Source: Acorus gramineus
Taxonomy: Eukaryota > Streptophyta > Magnoliopsida > Acorales > Acoraceae
DNA: 64,000 bases
NCBI GenBank assembly: GCA_030737835.1
Contig: CM060848.1
Location: 21,279,957 to 21,343,956 of the forward strand
Reading direction: 5' to 3'
Shown: positions 46,966-61,600 of the stretch, in pieces
Layout: every line of letters begins with the position of its first letter
How positions within the stretch are numbered: position 1 is the stretch's first letter
Position numbers and translations under genes: made by a program
The notes under the pieces: model-generated
Databases searched by the model: none
What the model was told of the DNA's origin: nothing
Seen by the model: the letters and a program-made list of their open reading frames with translations, nothing else

Positions 46966-49593
46966 TGTCGGACATTCGAGAAGCTCTAATGGCGGAGGGA
47001 GAAGGAGGAGAAGCGTTTGACGGAAAAGATGATGATGAAGAAGAAGATATCGATTACGAAGTCGGAGAAGAAGAAGAAGAAGAGGAAGAGGATGACGTTG
47101 AGGACGGAGGTTACACCTTCCGTTTCGATGGAGGAGTGGACCCTCTGGACTTCGTGGAGGGCGACGGGACGGCGGAGGGTGGTCTCCAGCTCTACGAGAG
47201 GCTCGAGCGCCTCGAACACGAGCAGAGGAAGCGAAAGGCCCTTGACGAACTCCGGCAATGGTAAAGTCCCCCCTTTTTATTTTTATAAGAAAAATTGAAT
47301 CATGTGAAGAAAAGTGAATATAACAGTCAGATTTTTATCCATAATTACATAACTACTATCTGATATTATTTAATGGAATAATCGGATGAATCTTTTGTAG
47401 TGATGAGTCTGTGAAGAAGCCTAGGCAAGAGGATTTTTTTGGTGCAAGCATGGATGAAATAATGGAAGCCATGGAGCTTGGATCACACAGGAGAAGATCA
47501 GGCAAGGTATCATTTTCTACTTTATCCTTGGTTTTCCAACCATGAGTCACTTTAGCTGGTCCTGATTTTTCATTGGACGAACACTTTACTAGTGATGAAA
47601 GTTTTTCCAATCGGTTTTTATCAATTTTGATGGTGTAACATGTTGTCTATGAGTCCCCATTGGCCATAGCACAACGGTTCAAGGCGTAACCTATGCTAAG
47701 GTAGGTTTAGAGTTCGAGTCTTGATACTGACTTACCCACCTGTTGGGTGGTGATTATTATAAAGAATTTTCCGTGAGACCGGGACAAACAGGCGGAGGTA
47801 GTCTTCCCAGCTTGACTGGACGATCAGCCATGGGGGGTCTCTCCGAAAAAAAAAAAAAAACATGTTGTCCATGAACTTCCCAAAAAATAATAAATAATTT
47901 TTTTTTGTCTATGAACCTTACGGCTAGTTTTGGGAATAGGATAAGATTTTGAGGATAATTTGTCCTGATTTTAGGTGATAGAGTCTATCAGTTTTTTTCT
48001 TGTTCATATTTGTCAAAACCAAGATAAAAAGAATGGATAAATTTTATTCTGATCTATAGGTTGAACAAAATATTCTTATTTTCATTAAAAATTTGGATAA
48101 CTGTCCCCTCTTTATCTTGATTATTTTTTATAACAAACATGATAAGTTGTTCTTCAATGATATATCCCTCATTTATCCCCTTGCCAAACCAGCCCAAGTC
48201 TTTCACGAGAATATAGTGAGAGTTGGTGCTCCTGAACTTGACATTCTAACATTGACACTTGACACCGATGATACAAATGTTTGTATGAAATATTATATAC
48301 TTTGAACTGTCCTGCACAAGTATATTACTAAGCCTCATATATCTACAACTACTTTGGCAGATCTATCTCATGATGCAATGCATCACTAGACCTTTCCTGT
48401 ATTGCATTGATACAATGTTTGTACTTGTTTATTGAGATAATTAATTCATGAATCCTTGCTCTTCTTTTTGCAGCTAAAGAAAAGGGGAAGAAGGACAGGT
48501 TCAAGGAATAAACTGAACCCTGAAATCACTAGAATGCTTCGTGATGCCACCCTTCATTATGCTTCTGGGCTCTACGATGAGGTGAGATGAACTAATCCTA
48601 CAATTTTCATATTCTATGCTTGCAAATCCTAAGCCAAGGTTTTAGTTGGAAGTTGGTTGTTTGTCCTAGGAAAAAAGTACACGTGCTTGACATGTGTTTT
48701 ATACACATGCTCTCCGACATTTGGAAGTTAACTTTAATAGTCCTTAATGGGAGCTTCTGCTCTGTTTTTCTTTTATTTCCTATAGAATTTAGGTAGTGAG
48801 CTCCCTCTTTTTCTCAAAGAAATTTAGCTATGATATTTCATCAATGTGTGGTTACAATTTTTTGTAGGAGCATTCTAATTACAGAAGAATGCCCTGAGGG
48901 ATCTCCGTACAAACTTAACTTAAAAAATAATAATGCATCAAAGAAGGCCAAAGAATAGGATAGCCTGCACACTCGCAAAATAATAATGTGTGCCTCCACA
49001 CACGCAAAATAATAATGTGTGGTTACATTTAAATTAAAGAACAATGGCAACTGTGATAAAACAATCATGTGATGATTACGAGCGTCTGATGATCTCTCAC
49101 TGTATAGAAAACTGGAGCCATTCTTACTTCCCCTAATTGCTTTGACTTGCACCTACAAATTCACATTCTGTTGGCACACTATCCTTCTCCATTCACCTTA
49201 TGGAACATTGTGTGTTGCTTTATGAGCAACATGCTTGAGGCACAAGGTTATACCATGTGTGGCCCCAAGTTTAAATGATCATGTGCTTAGTGAACAAATA
49301 AATAAATTGCAGAGTTTGCTGAATACCATCATTCAATTTGAGATGCAGGCTATTCGTTTGCTGAAAAATGTCGTACAGCTGGCGCCAAATTTGGCTGAAA
49401 CGTACCATACACTTGGTTTTGTCCATAATGCTAAGGGAGATAGAAAAAGGGCGCTGAATTATTGCATGATTGCTGCCCTTCGTTCGACTACCAAGGATCC
49501 ATCTTTGTGGAAGTTGCTTGTAACCTGGTCCATGTGAGCTTCGGAAAAGATTCTTAAATAAATATATTTTATGTACATTAAATATTATTTGTC

Positions 49594-49635
<42 letters not shown>

Positions 49636-52600
49636 GTCTTTCATGAAATTCTTTGATAATATCAGTTTGCAGGTAAGGAACTGTCCTCAATGGATGTGTA
49701 TTTACACTCATGTAAACAGGGAGTAACCTAAACTTCCCTTGACTTGGATAGTGTTTTAGACGAGGAGTCCAGGAGGTATGAAGGCATATTTGATATAGGA
49801 TTGACATCTCTTTGACTATCCAATAAAAAATTGGTTAATTGTTTTATTTTTGAGTCAAAATAGAATATCTATTGGGGAATTAGAAAGTGCATATCTGGGA
49901 TTGTGTGGTTTTCCCTTGTATTGAAAGTTACATGAGCAAACTACTAAAATAGATACATTGACAGAATTATAACTCAAGGGGACTGAGTTTTTTTCTTGAT
50001 GCCAATGCAAAGACAAAATCACAATTTGGATGAGCTTTCTTCCCCTCCTTGCTAGAGAATCTGCCATTGCATTCCCTTTATTTGTACATGTTGAGTTGTT
50101 TTCAACCCATGTTCTCATCTTTATCATGTACAGGAATAAGGATTCAGCTTTTGTGTTAAATGGAAATCTGTGCATCACCTCTGATATCTGTTTTTTTTTT
50201 TTTCTAATGCAGAGAGCAAGGGAATATTCGTCAGGCCAGGTGGTGCCTTTCTAAAGCAATTACAGCAGACCCTAAAGACCTGACCCTTCGATTCAATCTT
50301 GCTAAACTATATTTTGAACTCGGAGATTATCAAAAAGCCGCAAAGACCTATGATCAAATAATAGGGATATGTCCTGCGAATGTTAATGCATGCAAGATGG
50401 CTGCAAAGGTTCCTTTTTCCTCCATTATATTATTAATATAATGTCAGATTTAGCTTGCTGTTGGTGACGAAAGTTAACATGTGAAACATTGTTGTTTGCA
50501 CTTTCCATCTATGGACTACTGTATATTTGCAGAAAGCTGCAAACTTGTTCATGATAAATATTTATGTACTTGTGTGCATGTGCCTCATAGGAGGGGATTA
50601 TATGAAGAACATTGGCAACTTTTGTCTTTAATTTGCTTATGCAACGAAAATGGCTGCATTGACATGTTGTAGAATTTCATATTTTTTTATATTCTTCACC
50701 AAGCTAGAAATTTTTTTCTACATATATATTATTCTACCCCGGGCCGTCTGGTACTGCATATGTGCCAGGGGAAGGAATGATGGTTTGGGGAGGAGGAGAA
50801 AACCTTTTCAACAAATTTTGCTCGGCACTGAATTTTTTTCATATGGCTTGTTCTTACTGAAAGATATATCATTTTCATTCATTGATGGATCCCTTGAGGT
50901 GAATCTGTAGCAGTATTAGCCTTAGTGGTGATATTTAGATTCAACTTTGAAACCTTCCCTTTGCTATGTTTTTGCATCTCCAGTTAGCATAGAATGCTCC
51001 CATTAACGTCATGAACTTCCTAATTTCTTGCTCATTTTATGAATTCTGTTTCAATTGCATTCTCATTCTGTCAGGGTGCAGAATTGGTATCCAGGAAAAT
51101 TTTATTTTAATAATTTTTAATTGTCTTGCTGACCTTGATTGGAAATCTCACAAATTCTGATATGCCAAAGATAGCCAAAGTAGACTTTAGAAATGTTTAG
51201 AAGATGGTAGAGCATCATTGAAGAGGATGGAAATAATTGTACCATATCATTTTTTTATTATAGAAATTGCATGAATACATGGTTGTGTGGAGTTATGATA
51301 GATTCTGTTTTTGTTTTTGATTATATGATTTTTCACTCTGATGATGTTCTAATCTTTTTTTAACTTAAATGCACATATCATTTTTTTTTTGTTTTTGTAA
51401 TTTTTGGAGAAAAAGATGGGAATGCGACCAGATTTTATAAAAAACAGTAAACATCCATGTAAACCAGTGGATACTATGTTTCTCCAAAGTGTAAAAGTAC
51501 CCATCGTTTGACTCATTTTGCTCCTCCAGTTGCTCAGTCTACCTTTGGTTATTCATTGTAGATTGGAGGGAAATAAATGACTGGCATTTCTAAATTTTTA
51601 GGTCATAGGTATAAATGCATCAAATTGTTCTGTGTACCAAAATACTAGCATGATTCCTTTACATGCATATAATAATGCATTTTTTATGCTTTATTGCACT
51701 AAATTGAGGTTTGTAATATTATTTTGAACATATTACATCTTATGTTATTGCATAGTCATTCATCTGACATATACTACATTATGATTAGTTACTATAATAT
51801 ATTTTGGCTTCTCGTGTCCATAAAATTTTTGGAAGTATGGTGTTGGGTATCTGGCACAAATATGTTATTACAGATTACCATGCATCACAGCTTCCCAATC
51901 TTAGCAGGACTAGAACCTTCTGCCAATGCCTAAATCTGAAAATTGGGTGACTATTTTATTTTTTCAGTTCACTGGTTTCTGTTAGATAGAATAGTTTGTA
52001 TTCCTAGATAAATTTAAGCATTGTACAGTGATAGAAATGAGTATTCTCTCATTGATTTCTTTCAGATGCACAGAACCTATGGCCAGATTGATAGAGCAAT
52101 TGGTATTTTGGAGGATTATGTTAAAGTTCATGCTTCAGAAGCTGACCTTGGTGTAGTTGATCTTCTTGCTGAGATGCTCATGAAAAATAAAGAGCATCTT
52201 AAAGCGCTTCAACACATTGAGTATGCTGGATCAGTGGTTTGCTCTGGCAAGGATTTACCATCATATTTGACTGTTAAGGCAGGAATGTGCCATGCTTGCC
52301 TTGGAAATCTTGAGGAGGCTCAGGTTGGAGGCCTTCTATCTTTACTCTTTATATCAATATTATTTTCTTCAGACAAGTTTGCCTACATTTCCCATCTTCT
52401 GCTAGGTGTGCTCAGTTTTCATGCTCCTTGCCAGTGTATTATGTATTCTATTCATTGTTGTGGTAACTAGACAAGCAATGTTGTATGTGCATTTACATTC
52501 TTGTGTATATGCTTACACATACCCAATGATGCGCCTGCGGTTATTCATTTATTGTGTGGATGATATTTGAGCTTGAATAGTTGATAATGAGAATTTCTTT

Positions 52601-55600
52601 TCTGATGCATGTAACATGTCAAACTGGTTATGGGTTACTTTATGTTAATAAGACTGCTTTTCCAGCTCCATTTCAGGGATCTGCAAGTAGAGAATGCTGG
52701 AAGAGATGGCAAGCGGATTACTGAAGTTGCTGACTTGTTTTTCGAACTTGGGCATTTTGATTATGCACTGAAGTATTATTTTATGCTAGAAGTTGCAAAT
52801 ATACATGAGAATGTAAGATGAGATGTGCAATATCTAATCGATCTCTAAGCTTTTCTTTTTCCTGCCATGACGTCATGATATGCCTTTTAATTTTTACCAA
52901 TATTGGCTTCTGAATGATGTATTGTTTGATAGTGTATCTGACTTCACCTTCCTCTAAAATATATATAGTTTGATAAATTTAGCTGATTTCATCTAATTCT
53001 TGCAAAACATTATTGGCATCTGTACATTTTTTTTAGAGTTCAGACACAGGTAGGCATGAATAAAATTGAATTCTTCCTGGCTCCTTCAACATTATAACCC
53101 TTTTCCGATTTTTCTATATGCTGAGATTTTGTCAGACAAAAATCTTTTACTTTGCTATTTGTGGGAAGGTAGTATCGTCATCGTGCCTATTGTTAGTTTA
53201 ATTTTGTCTGTTGATTGTCAATGGAATTATAGATATTTCCTCGACAAAGTGTGTTGATTTATGTTAATTTTTCTATTTCAATCAATTCCCTTTAACATCT
53301 CAACTATAGGAAGGATAATGATGGTGATCATTGTACTTTGTTCCTGATGAGGAAGTAATATCATAAAAGTAGCACAACTTTTTTTTTTTTTAAAGAAAAT
53401 AAAACTAGCACAACTTAAAATAGCTCTTTCCTATTTCTTCGTGATTCTGTAAAATATACTCAAGCATGCCTATGTTCCAACATAGGCATGAGATGTTGGA
53501 CACGAGGTTGTAACACTTGGTTTAGTTGTATATTATTTTGTTGAATAATTAAGCATCATGCTGATTAGTGAGGTACATTTCAATTTTTGCAGGGCAATGT
53601 ACATTTGAAAATTGCTCAGTGTTACTTATCATCGAAGGAACATGCAAAAGCAACCCCATACTTCTATAAAGGTAGTCTGCCTCAATTAACATTTGTGAAA
53701 GAAATTGAGTATGATAATGGTTATTTGGCCATTTGTTTCCTGATTTATTGAAAATAAAAAATGAAACTTGTTTCAGTTTTATTTTCAGATATTGTTGAAA
53801 CAACCTTCAAGGCTTCAACAATGTAATTTCATGCTTTATGAAACTTGTAATTTTGTACTATTACCATAAAGTTCTTTGGCTTTATGGTTGGGGGAAATGG
53901 AATCATGCAAGTTTCTTTCTGTTTCTAAAAAGAATTACTAGCTCTTTTTTTTTCCCCAATGAATGATGGGAAATGACAAAAGAATTTATTTATTTATTTG
54001 TTAGAAATCCATCTTTTCTATCGAATTAATCACCCTTTATACAAAAGGTTTGTGGAAACTTTAAAATACATGAATAGTTGAATACAAATTTGCTTATAGA
54101 GTTATAGTTTTTTTCCATTTTGATGAACCTATAATTATTTTAAGATTATTTTCTTATATCTTATTCACATGACAACTTGGCCTTTTTAAACACTGGTTCA
54201 TCCAGCTGTCTCAAATGACTCAACCTAAAATTGGGGTGAATCCCATAGCCTGGCCAGTTCAGGTGAGTTTTCTTCCCTGAGAAATTGCATTGCTGTGATT
54301 TGATGCAACTTATGAAACTGATTCAAAAATGAAAATCCGAAATAACTCAATGGAGTTGAATCAACCTGTTGTGCACCAAGTCAGCCATACTCTTTTTCTT
54401 TACCAATTTGGTCTATTATAGGTCTGAAAATAAGAAAATATACAAAGAATTAAACTATAAGAAAATTTCGTCAAATTCTAAAAAGACAAATTATATATAT
54501 TTATTAAATAATCAACACATCATTCATAGTTGATTATGATGAGCTATAGAAATATATAACATTGCACATGTGAATATGTGTTTTGTGCAATAAAAATTTG
54601 CAAACTACAACATTCTTTTAATTGATAAGTTATCTTGAATTGAAAGGCTTCAACCCTTCAGCCAAAAACCTGAGCATTCCTGGGAGAGATAGCCCCCAGC
54701 TCATCGATTCAAACACCCATTGTACTCTCCTTTTCAAATCATAAAGTTTCAAGTTATGTTGTTATTCTTAATTCAAAAATATGTTAAATGATGTATTCTG
54801 GACATCCCTGCCAATTATGCTTGTTACTCCATCATAGTTGGTTTTCGGCTTTTTTTTTTTATCATCTATTGCACCTAATTGTTACATTTTTGGCAGAATA
54901 ATTCCAAGTATGATAAATGATTCTAAATTACTCTCCTTTCTTGCAGCTCTGTCTAAAATGGAGAACAGTGTGGATGTACGTCTAATCCTGTGTTCCCTTC
55001 TTATTGAAGAGAAAAAAGAAGATGAAGCAATCAGTTTGCTTTCGGCCCCTAAAGATTTAGGTACTTTGCCAATACTTCACAATTCACATTTGGGGCCTTT
55101 ACAATGGTATACAAAGAAATCTTTGGCCTTTTGTTTTCTTCTGATTTTGAATGGAATCTGGTGTAGACCGAAATTCATGGGGCCCCAAACCCTTCTGGCT
55201 ATGTGGGATAATAAGAATGCGCCTTGCTCAAATTTATCACTCAAAAGGAATGCTTGAGAACTTTGTTGATGCAATCTTGTCACCTGTTCGTGAGACATTG
55301 TTTGTTGAAACTCGAAATCAAAAGGTAATAGCATAATTGCATGATTACTTAAATTGCATGGATTTTCTATATGCACGATTTGTGTTTTTTTTTTCTTTCT
55401 AAAGATGAAAGTGTAAGGCAACCTAATTCTGCCAACGTGTGGTGATTCGGCCAAATCTTTGTTTGGCTCTTTTCAGCCGCTCTTTCAATTATTTGTCATC
55501 CTCCCCCACACCAACAAAAAATAATAATAATAACCATTATCCCATTTCATATTATAGTTTGGTGATTGCTGAGTGTCCTATTGCTATTCACCTCATATTC

Positions 55601-58600
55601 CTCAAGATTGTCGTATATTTAATAACCGGTATTATTTGTTCTTAATTACTCCCAACAACTGTTGCGTTTTGGGAAGTGGGTGTCTTTCAAGATTCTTCAT
55701 CATACATGGAGTTCTTTTGCTCATCAACAAAATGGATAATGGGCAAAAAATAATTCTACATGCCTTATGCTGGAATTGGTTGACTAACAATGAAAAAGTG
55801 TTTTAAGGGGAGGCAAGTGTACATGGAAAAACATGTTGGAGGAATCCTTGGGTGCCTCAAGGTTTGTGGAATTCAATTGGTGAGGATTGGTGTTTCTTTA
55901 TGGCATTGGCCCTATTGGTTTCCGAGGTTCCCTAACTTGTGGTTGTGGGGGTTATTTTCCTTTTCTTGTTCATGCAAAACTCCTTGTTTCCTAGATTTTT
56001 TTTTCCTTTCCTTTTTCTATGTTTCAACCTTAAAACTTCAGTGGTGCACTCCCAACCATGGTCATAAAAGTGATGTATATAATGTTGTATGTTACATCTT
56101 TGAATGATTGGATGGTCATAATGTTTTGGGCATATAATTTTGTGAGCTGCAAGAAAAGTTATAGAAAGATGACACGTCTCCAAATGAGGCCTTCTAATGA
56201 TCTAGTTGGAAGTATGTTATCAGTCGAACACTTTTCCAATTACATTTGGTCTCCAAAAAAAAAAAAAAAGGATGAAGAAGAACATGAATTTTGGCCATTT
56301 TTTGAATACTCATTGAACATTGGATGGTGGAGCATTTTCATGTAATTGTGTTTTTTTTTTTTGGTCAATATGTAATTGAGTTTTTACGTATGCATACAAT
56401 TATATATTATGATATCATTTAATACTATGTAGTATTCTAGTTGTATAGTGGGCAATAAATCACCTAATTCTAAATTGTTGCAGCATGTCTCACCTATACT
56501 GTTCGACTCCTACAAAACATGATTAAAAGGCTGTTTAAAAGTCTCAAGTGTTCTTTTAGTCCAAAGGAAAATGATGGTAACTACAAATTCTTAAATTGTC
56601 TGGTTTTGTTTTCTCATTGTCATCTCAGTGTTGCTTGTCCTATTGCTTCAATCAAATTCTCAATCAGATCGGTTGCAATCTGGTTGTTCCCGTGCTTGAT
56701 TGCGATATGTACATCACCTCCTAGGTTTGAGAAGATTGCTGCTGTATCTTCCGTCTCCACTTAAATATGGAAATAATAAGGCGAAAGAAGAGAAGAAACA
56801 TGTATTCATTGGATGAGGTAGGTAGGTTTTGCCAATTCCAGATGGCCATCAGATATGGATCATTGGAGGAATGAGAAGCACCAAACCTGAGAGAAAATAT
56901 TTCAAATCATTTAATGTAAGACAACAAAACCCTGATTGTTTGCTGCTCAAGGTGCAGAAGTCATGTCCGTTTGGGATAAATACCTTTACCAATCTTTGGA
57001 AAAGTAATGATGGCTTCACAGAGCAGCGAAAACCTCTCGCTCTTGACATTGAAAGGATCATGGGCCATCCAATTTTAGAAATGGGTGCGATCATTCCAGC
57101 ACTAATGTACCGGATCCCATCAAAAGATTCTGAATTTCAAAGTTAAGCGTGTTTGGGTTAGAGTAGTGAGATGGATGATCTCCTGGGAAGTCCTCGCAAA
57201 ATTAATGAAGGATGCATTGCTTATTTTTTTGCCTCAGTAGATGAATATTTGAGGAACATTGGCTCTGGAAAGGTTTCTGATGGGAGTTGATTTGTTCATT
57301 GTGAGAACGTTTCTGTAATTCAAAAAGTTATTTTTTGTTATATAGATTTGCATTCTTCCTAGATATATTTCTGAAATTATTATGGTGCCCCATTGTTGTT
57401 TTGTCACTCTATATTCTCACTGGATGCAGGTTAGAACAAAGAAAAGGCTTACTAGAAGTGTCTTAATTGAAAGGTCAAAATTGTTGGATGATCATCAAGA
57501 TGATGATGTATTTGTTGGATTCACTCCAATTGCACATCCATCGGATAAGTGAGTTTCTACCCGACTATATCTGAATTTTAATCTGAAGGACATTCTTTAA
57601 CTAAAGCCTTTTCTTTGTGAGTTCTTTTTGTTAATGTGGAAGAAGTCTTTATTTTATGACAAATTCCCTAACAAATAGAGGTGATGATAGATGATGCCAT
57701 AAATTGAAGAGCTATTCTCTTTACGTTTTGGCGATATGGAAATGTATTTTTTTTTCAAAAAAAAAGAAAAAAAGAAAGGGAAATATATATGTTTTTTTAT
57801 TAAAAGAAAGAAATGTATGCTTCTCAGGCACGGAGTCATATACAGCACCTTTTGGAGGCATGATGTTGTAATGAAATAATTGTGTGAATCTGCATTCCTG
57901 TCAGTCATGGATAGAGTTCAACATGACTTGAAATCCAGGAAATTATATATAACCTTTATATGGCTCATCTCTCATTCTCAAAGTGGTTCGTGATGTGAAC
58001 AAGATGTAAGTTTAAAGTATGATATTTGCAAACTTGACTTTGGAATGGTTACGATGAAAGTGATAGAACCTTTACCAGTTTCAGAGTGCTACCCAATTTA
58101 TATCCTAGTTTCATGAGAATGCTTTTCTGAATGACTTAAGCCATATATATAAGCAGAGTTATGTTGTTGTGTTGGACTCACATTGGTTGGGTACCTATAG
58201 GTATCATTAAATACCTGTAGGTATTGTTTCACAATTATAGGAAATGGTGTATCATTTGACACTTCTGATATGTAGTTTCTCTGGGTTTTTTGTTCTACAG
58301 CAGAGTTAACAAAGTAAAAGGAAAAACAAAATTACATGAGAGGTTTGTGGATATATGCTTTTATTGTGTCTGACCGGCTTTCCCCACACTGAAGGTATTT
58401 TGGTGCCCCATCTGGGTGCTTTTCTTAGACAAATCATATGACAAGTTCAAGAAAAACGACTGTAGTAATTCTTCCAAGATAAAATTTTGAATGGTTTAAG
58501 AATCTATGGTGCTGGTACCTTGGAACATGGTTCACACTTTTTTATTGAATTTCTAAGATGTAGTAATAGGACTGGCAAGGTCATCTGTTACCAAAAGTTA

Positions 58601-61600
58601 TATATTACAATGATTTTTTTTTTCTGAAAAGGGGATAGAGCAATTCATATGCTCCTCAAACAAAAGGAGATGAGGGATCTTCAATTACAAAGAAAGAAAA
58701 AACTGTGGAAACCCAAAGGTGTCTTAACACCTTACCCTCGTGCAATACAATTACCCTCTCCAAGTTAGTCCCCATTACAGAAGGTACTTTTTCTTCTCTT
58801 AGAATCACTGATACCAAAGCCCTATGAGATGCCATGATGATTTTCCAAACATTTCTACATATGGTCGTTTCTTTTGAAAAATAAGCTTGTTCCACGAGTG
58901 CCAAATTGTCCAACATGCCACATGAGGTATAAGGCCTTGAAAGTTAGCCTTATTAGAATGGCCTCATCTTTTCCTTCTCTAACCACTCCCACATGCCTTC
59001 AAGGTTGATAAAATTGCATGGTTAGCCGAGAGCTAAACCCCCCTTTAGCCAATTATGAGAGCCAAAAGAGCAACCAAAGAACAAGCGTTCTTTAGTTTCT
59101 TCACTAGTGGTGTTATCGTCATTATCCCAAATGATTTGATTTGTTGATGACTTTACCCATGGAGGGAAGCTGTATAAAACATCTAGTCTTTAAGGGAGAG
59201 GGAGCTTCACAAATTAGTTGAGAAAATCGAGAAGAGGGAATCCTGCGCACCGGGTCTTCATTCAGCCTCTGATATTACAATGTTGGAAGTTGTTTGCATT
59301 ATGTTACCGCTATCTTTTTAATATGCTTTATGAGCTCTAGTATGTATCTTTTGCATATCTTTTTTTTTTTACATGAGTGCGTACATGTTGATTATATGAG
59401 CTATTTCTTCAGGGTCAGGGCATATAGAGCAAAGAAATCATTGAAGAAAATAGAAGCTATTAAGGAAGAAAAAAAGGCTGCAGCATTGGCTGCTGGGCAG
59501 ACTTGGCATAGTGATGAATCTGAAGATGAGAAATCGGTATCTTACAATATCTTTTGGCTTTTCATTATTGTTTTTATAGTGAATCCTTTTGTCATCACTC
59601 TTGGTTATTTTACTCCTTTAATACTTCTGAACAGGAAGCATTATGGGAACCTCCCCTGCCTAAACTCTTGAAGGATGAGGAACACTATCAGCTTATTCTT
59701 GCGGTTGGTACTCAGTAATGTCATCTATTTCTTATCAAATAGTCACAAATGAGTATTAGTGTTGGACATGGTCATGTAGTGTCTGTAGCAGAAATACATG
59801 TTTTCAAGAATCCTCCATGGGATACTCGTATTTGTGTAGTAGCGTGAGTTGGTTGTTTTGGTTGGTGTCAGTCCACGGCCAAGAGAAATAGCAGAGAGGG
59901 ATTGGAAGATTCCTACAAATTATCAGGAGCTTTCTGGAGTCTGGAAATCCATTTCATGCTTCACAGAAACTAGGGAATCCAACAAGATGCATATTATCTA
60001 CAAGTCATCTAGTAAGGTCACCTTGTGCCATTGTTGTCTTGTCAGATTCCCGCAGGCAATGGCTATAAGCTTTCTTTGGGTATCCATGACCAACATTCTC
60101 TATTGCATTTCTTCCATACAATATGAAATTGTATGTGGACAAATTCGCCAGATCTCACATAGACCTCGAGAGGGGTGCAAGTATCTCGGGAAAGAGTGAT
60201 CTGAGTTGGTAGAGAGCTTTGAAAGAGAGGTTTAAGTGAGTGTATAGATTTTATAGAGTTGATGTTATTTGATGTTTAGGGGTCCAAATGGACTCTTATT
60301 TATGGCCAAATCCCTCCCCTTTCAAGCTTCAATTTCTAGAAACTTCAGGTAGAAACTAGCAGATGCACTGCACTCGCCACACTTGGATGACATATGGTGT
60401 GCATCTGTCACATCAAGTGTGGCCAGAGGGTTGAAATGACATGTGTTCATGGTCATGCTTTAATCTATTGTTTGGAGTTCAAAAATTTTGCATTCAATAT
60501 GCCTCTTGGTGCAGTTCTCTGAATAAAACTTGAATATGATTGATGAAACAAGTTTGGGGAGAGAAGTTTGGAAGGAGAAAAAGGAAAATACACAGTTGCA
60601 AATAAACCCTCCTATATGCTTGACAAATTTGTACGATTGAATATTCTGGATTGATATTTTTAATTCATATGGATATATTGCCTCCCAAAGAGAATCTTAA
60701 AGGCACAAGTAAGTTACAACTCGTCAGTATGACATGACTTCTGTAAAACCTCCGAGAAATGCTTTATTTTTTCTGGATTTATATGTTATATAAGACTTGA
60801 CCACAAACACTGTTCACTGCCGTGGAACCACAAACAATAACGATGAGTTCATTAGTAGAATGGTCAATGCTTGGTTAAATGGAAATCCATATAAATGGGC
60901 TATTAATAGGTTAGTGGACTATTCGGGCTGATAGGTTTGAAAAATATATGGGATGGGCTTGAAATTTCGTCAAAAATTGGGCGAAGTTCGGAGCCGGAGC
61001 TCATGCTGTGCACATGAACCAGGGAAGACTAGTGATTGAGGAGGAATGATCATCTGAGTTATAACCATTTAGAGCCCATGCATTAGTTGCGGTCTCTTTA
61101 GACAGCTTATCGAGAGTTCTTTTTCCTTCATTTTCCTTTTCATCTTTAATTTTGCTATTTTTTTTCTAATCCTGGCTCACTTTTCAGAAATGAAATTTGG
61201 TGGTGGGGTTCTTACCCTTCTCTCAAAAATATATAGGCTCATGGACTGGACTGATTATGGCCTGTTGGGATGGACACTGCCTCGTTTTTAAATGAGAATC
61301 AGCTGCTCTGTGTGTTGGTTGGCTTCGGTTCATGTCTATCTTATATCTTACTGGCCAGCTTTGCCCCAAATCTTGTAAAATTGGTATCAATTTGGGAAGG
61401 TCATTGTACACACCCAAGTTACAATACTGTTTGTAATATTTACTGGCCAACTTTTACCCTACTCTTCTAAATTCTATAAGGTCTGGCAGGTCATTGTACG
61501 GACCTAAGTTCCAATCCTAAGCATTCTCGGACCGGGGGCATTTTTTCCACTGCTGCTTCCACTATCCAAATCGAGTGGGGAAAACTCTTATTTTGGAATA

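Noticed and set aside
47653-47740. Functional tRNA gene
   Set aside because: Only A- and B-box-like motifs are present. There is no cloverleaf, and the A-tail and target duplication identify a SINE.
56486-56523. Possible extra TFIIIC exon after an AG at about 56485
   Set aside because: In the required phase it hits a TGA after twelve codons, while the exons ending at 55324 and starting at 57430 join in phase without it.
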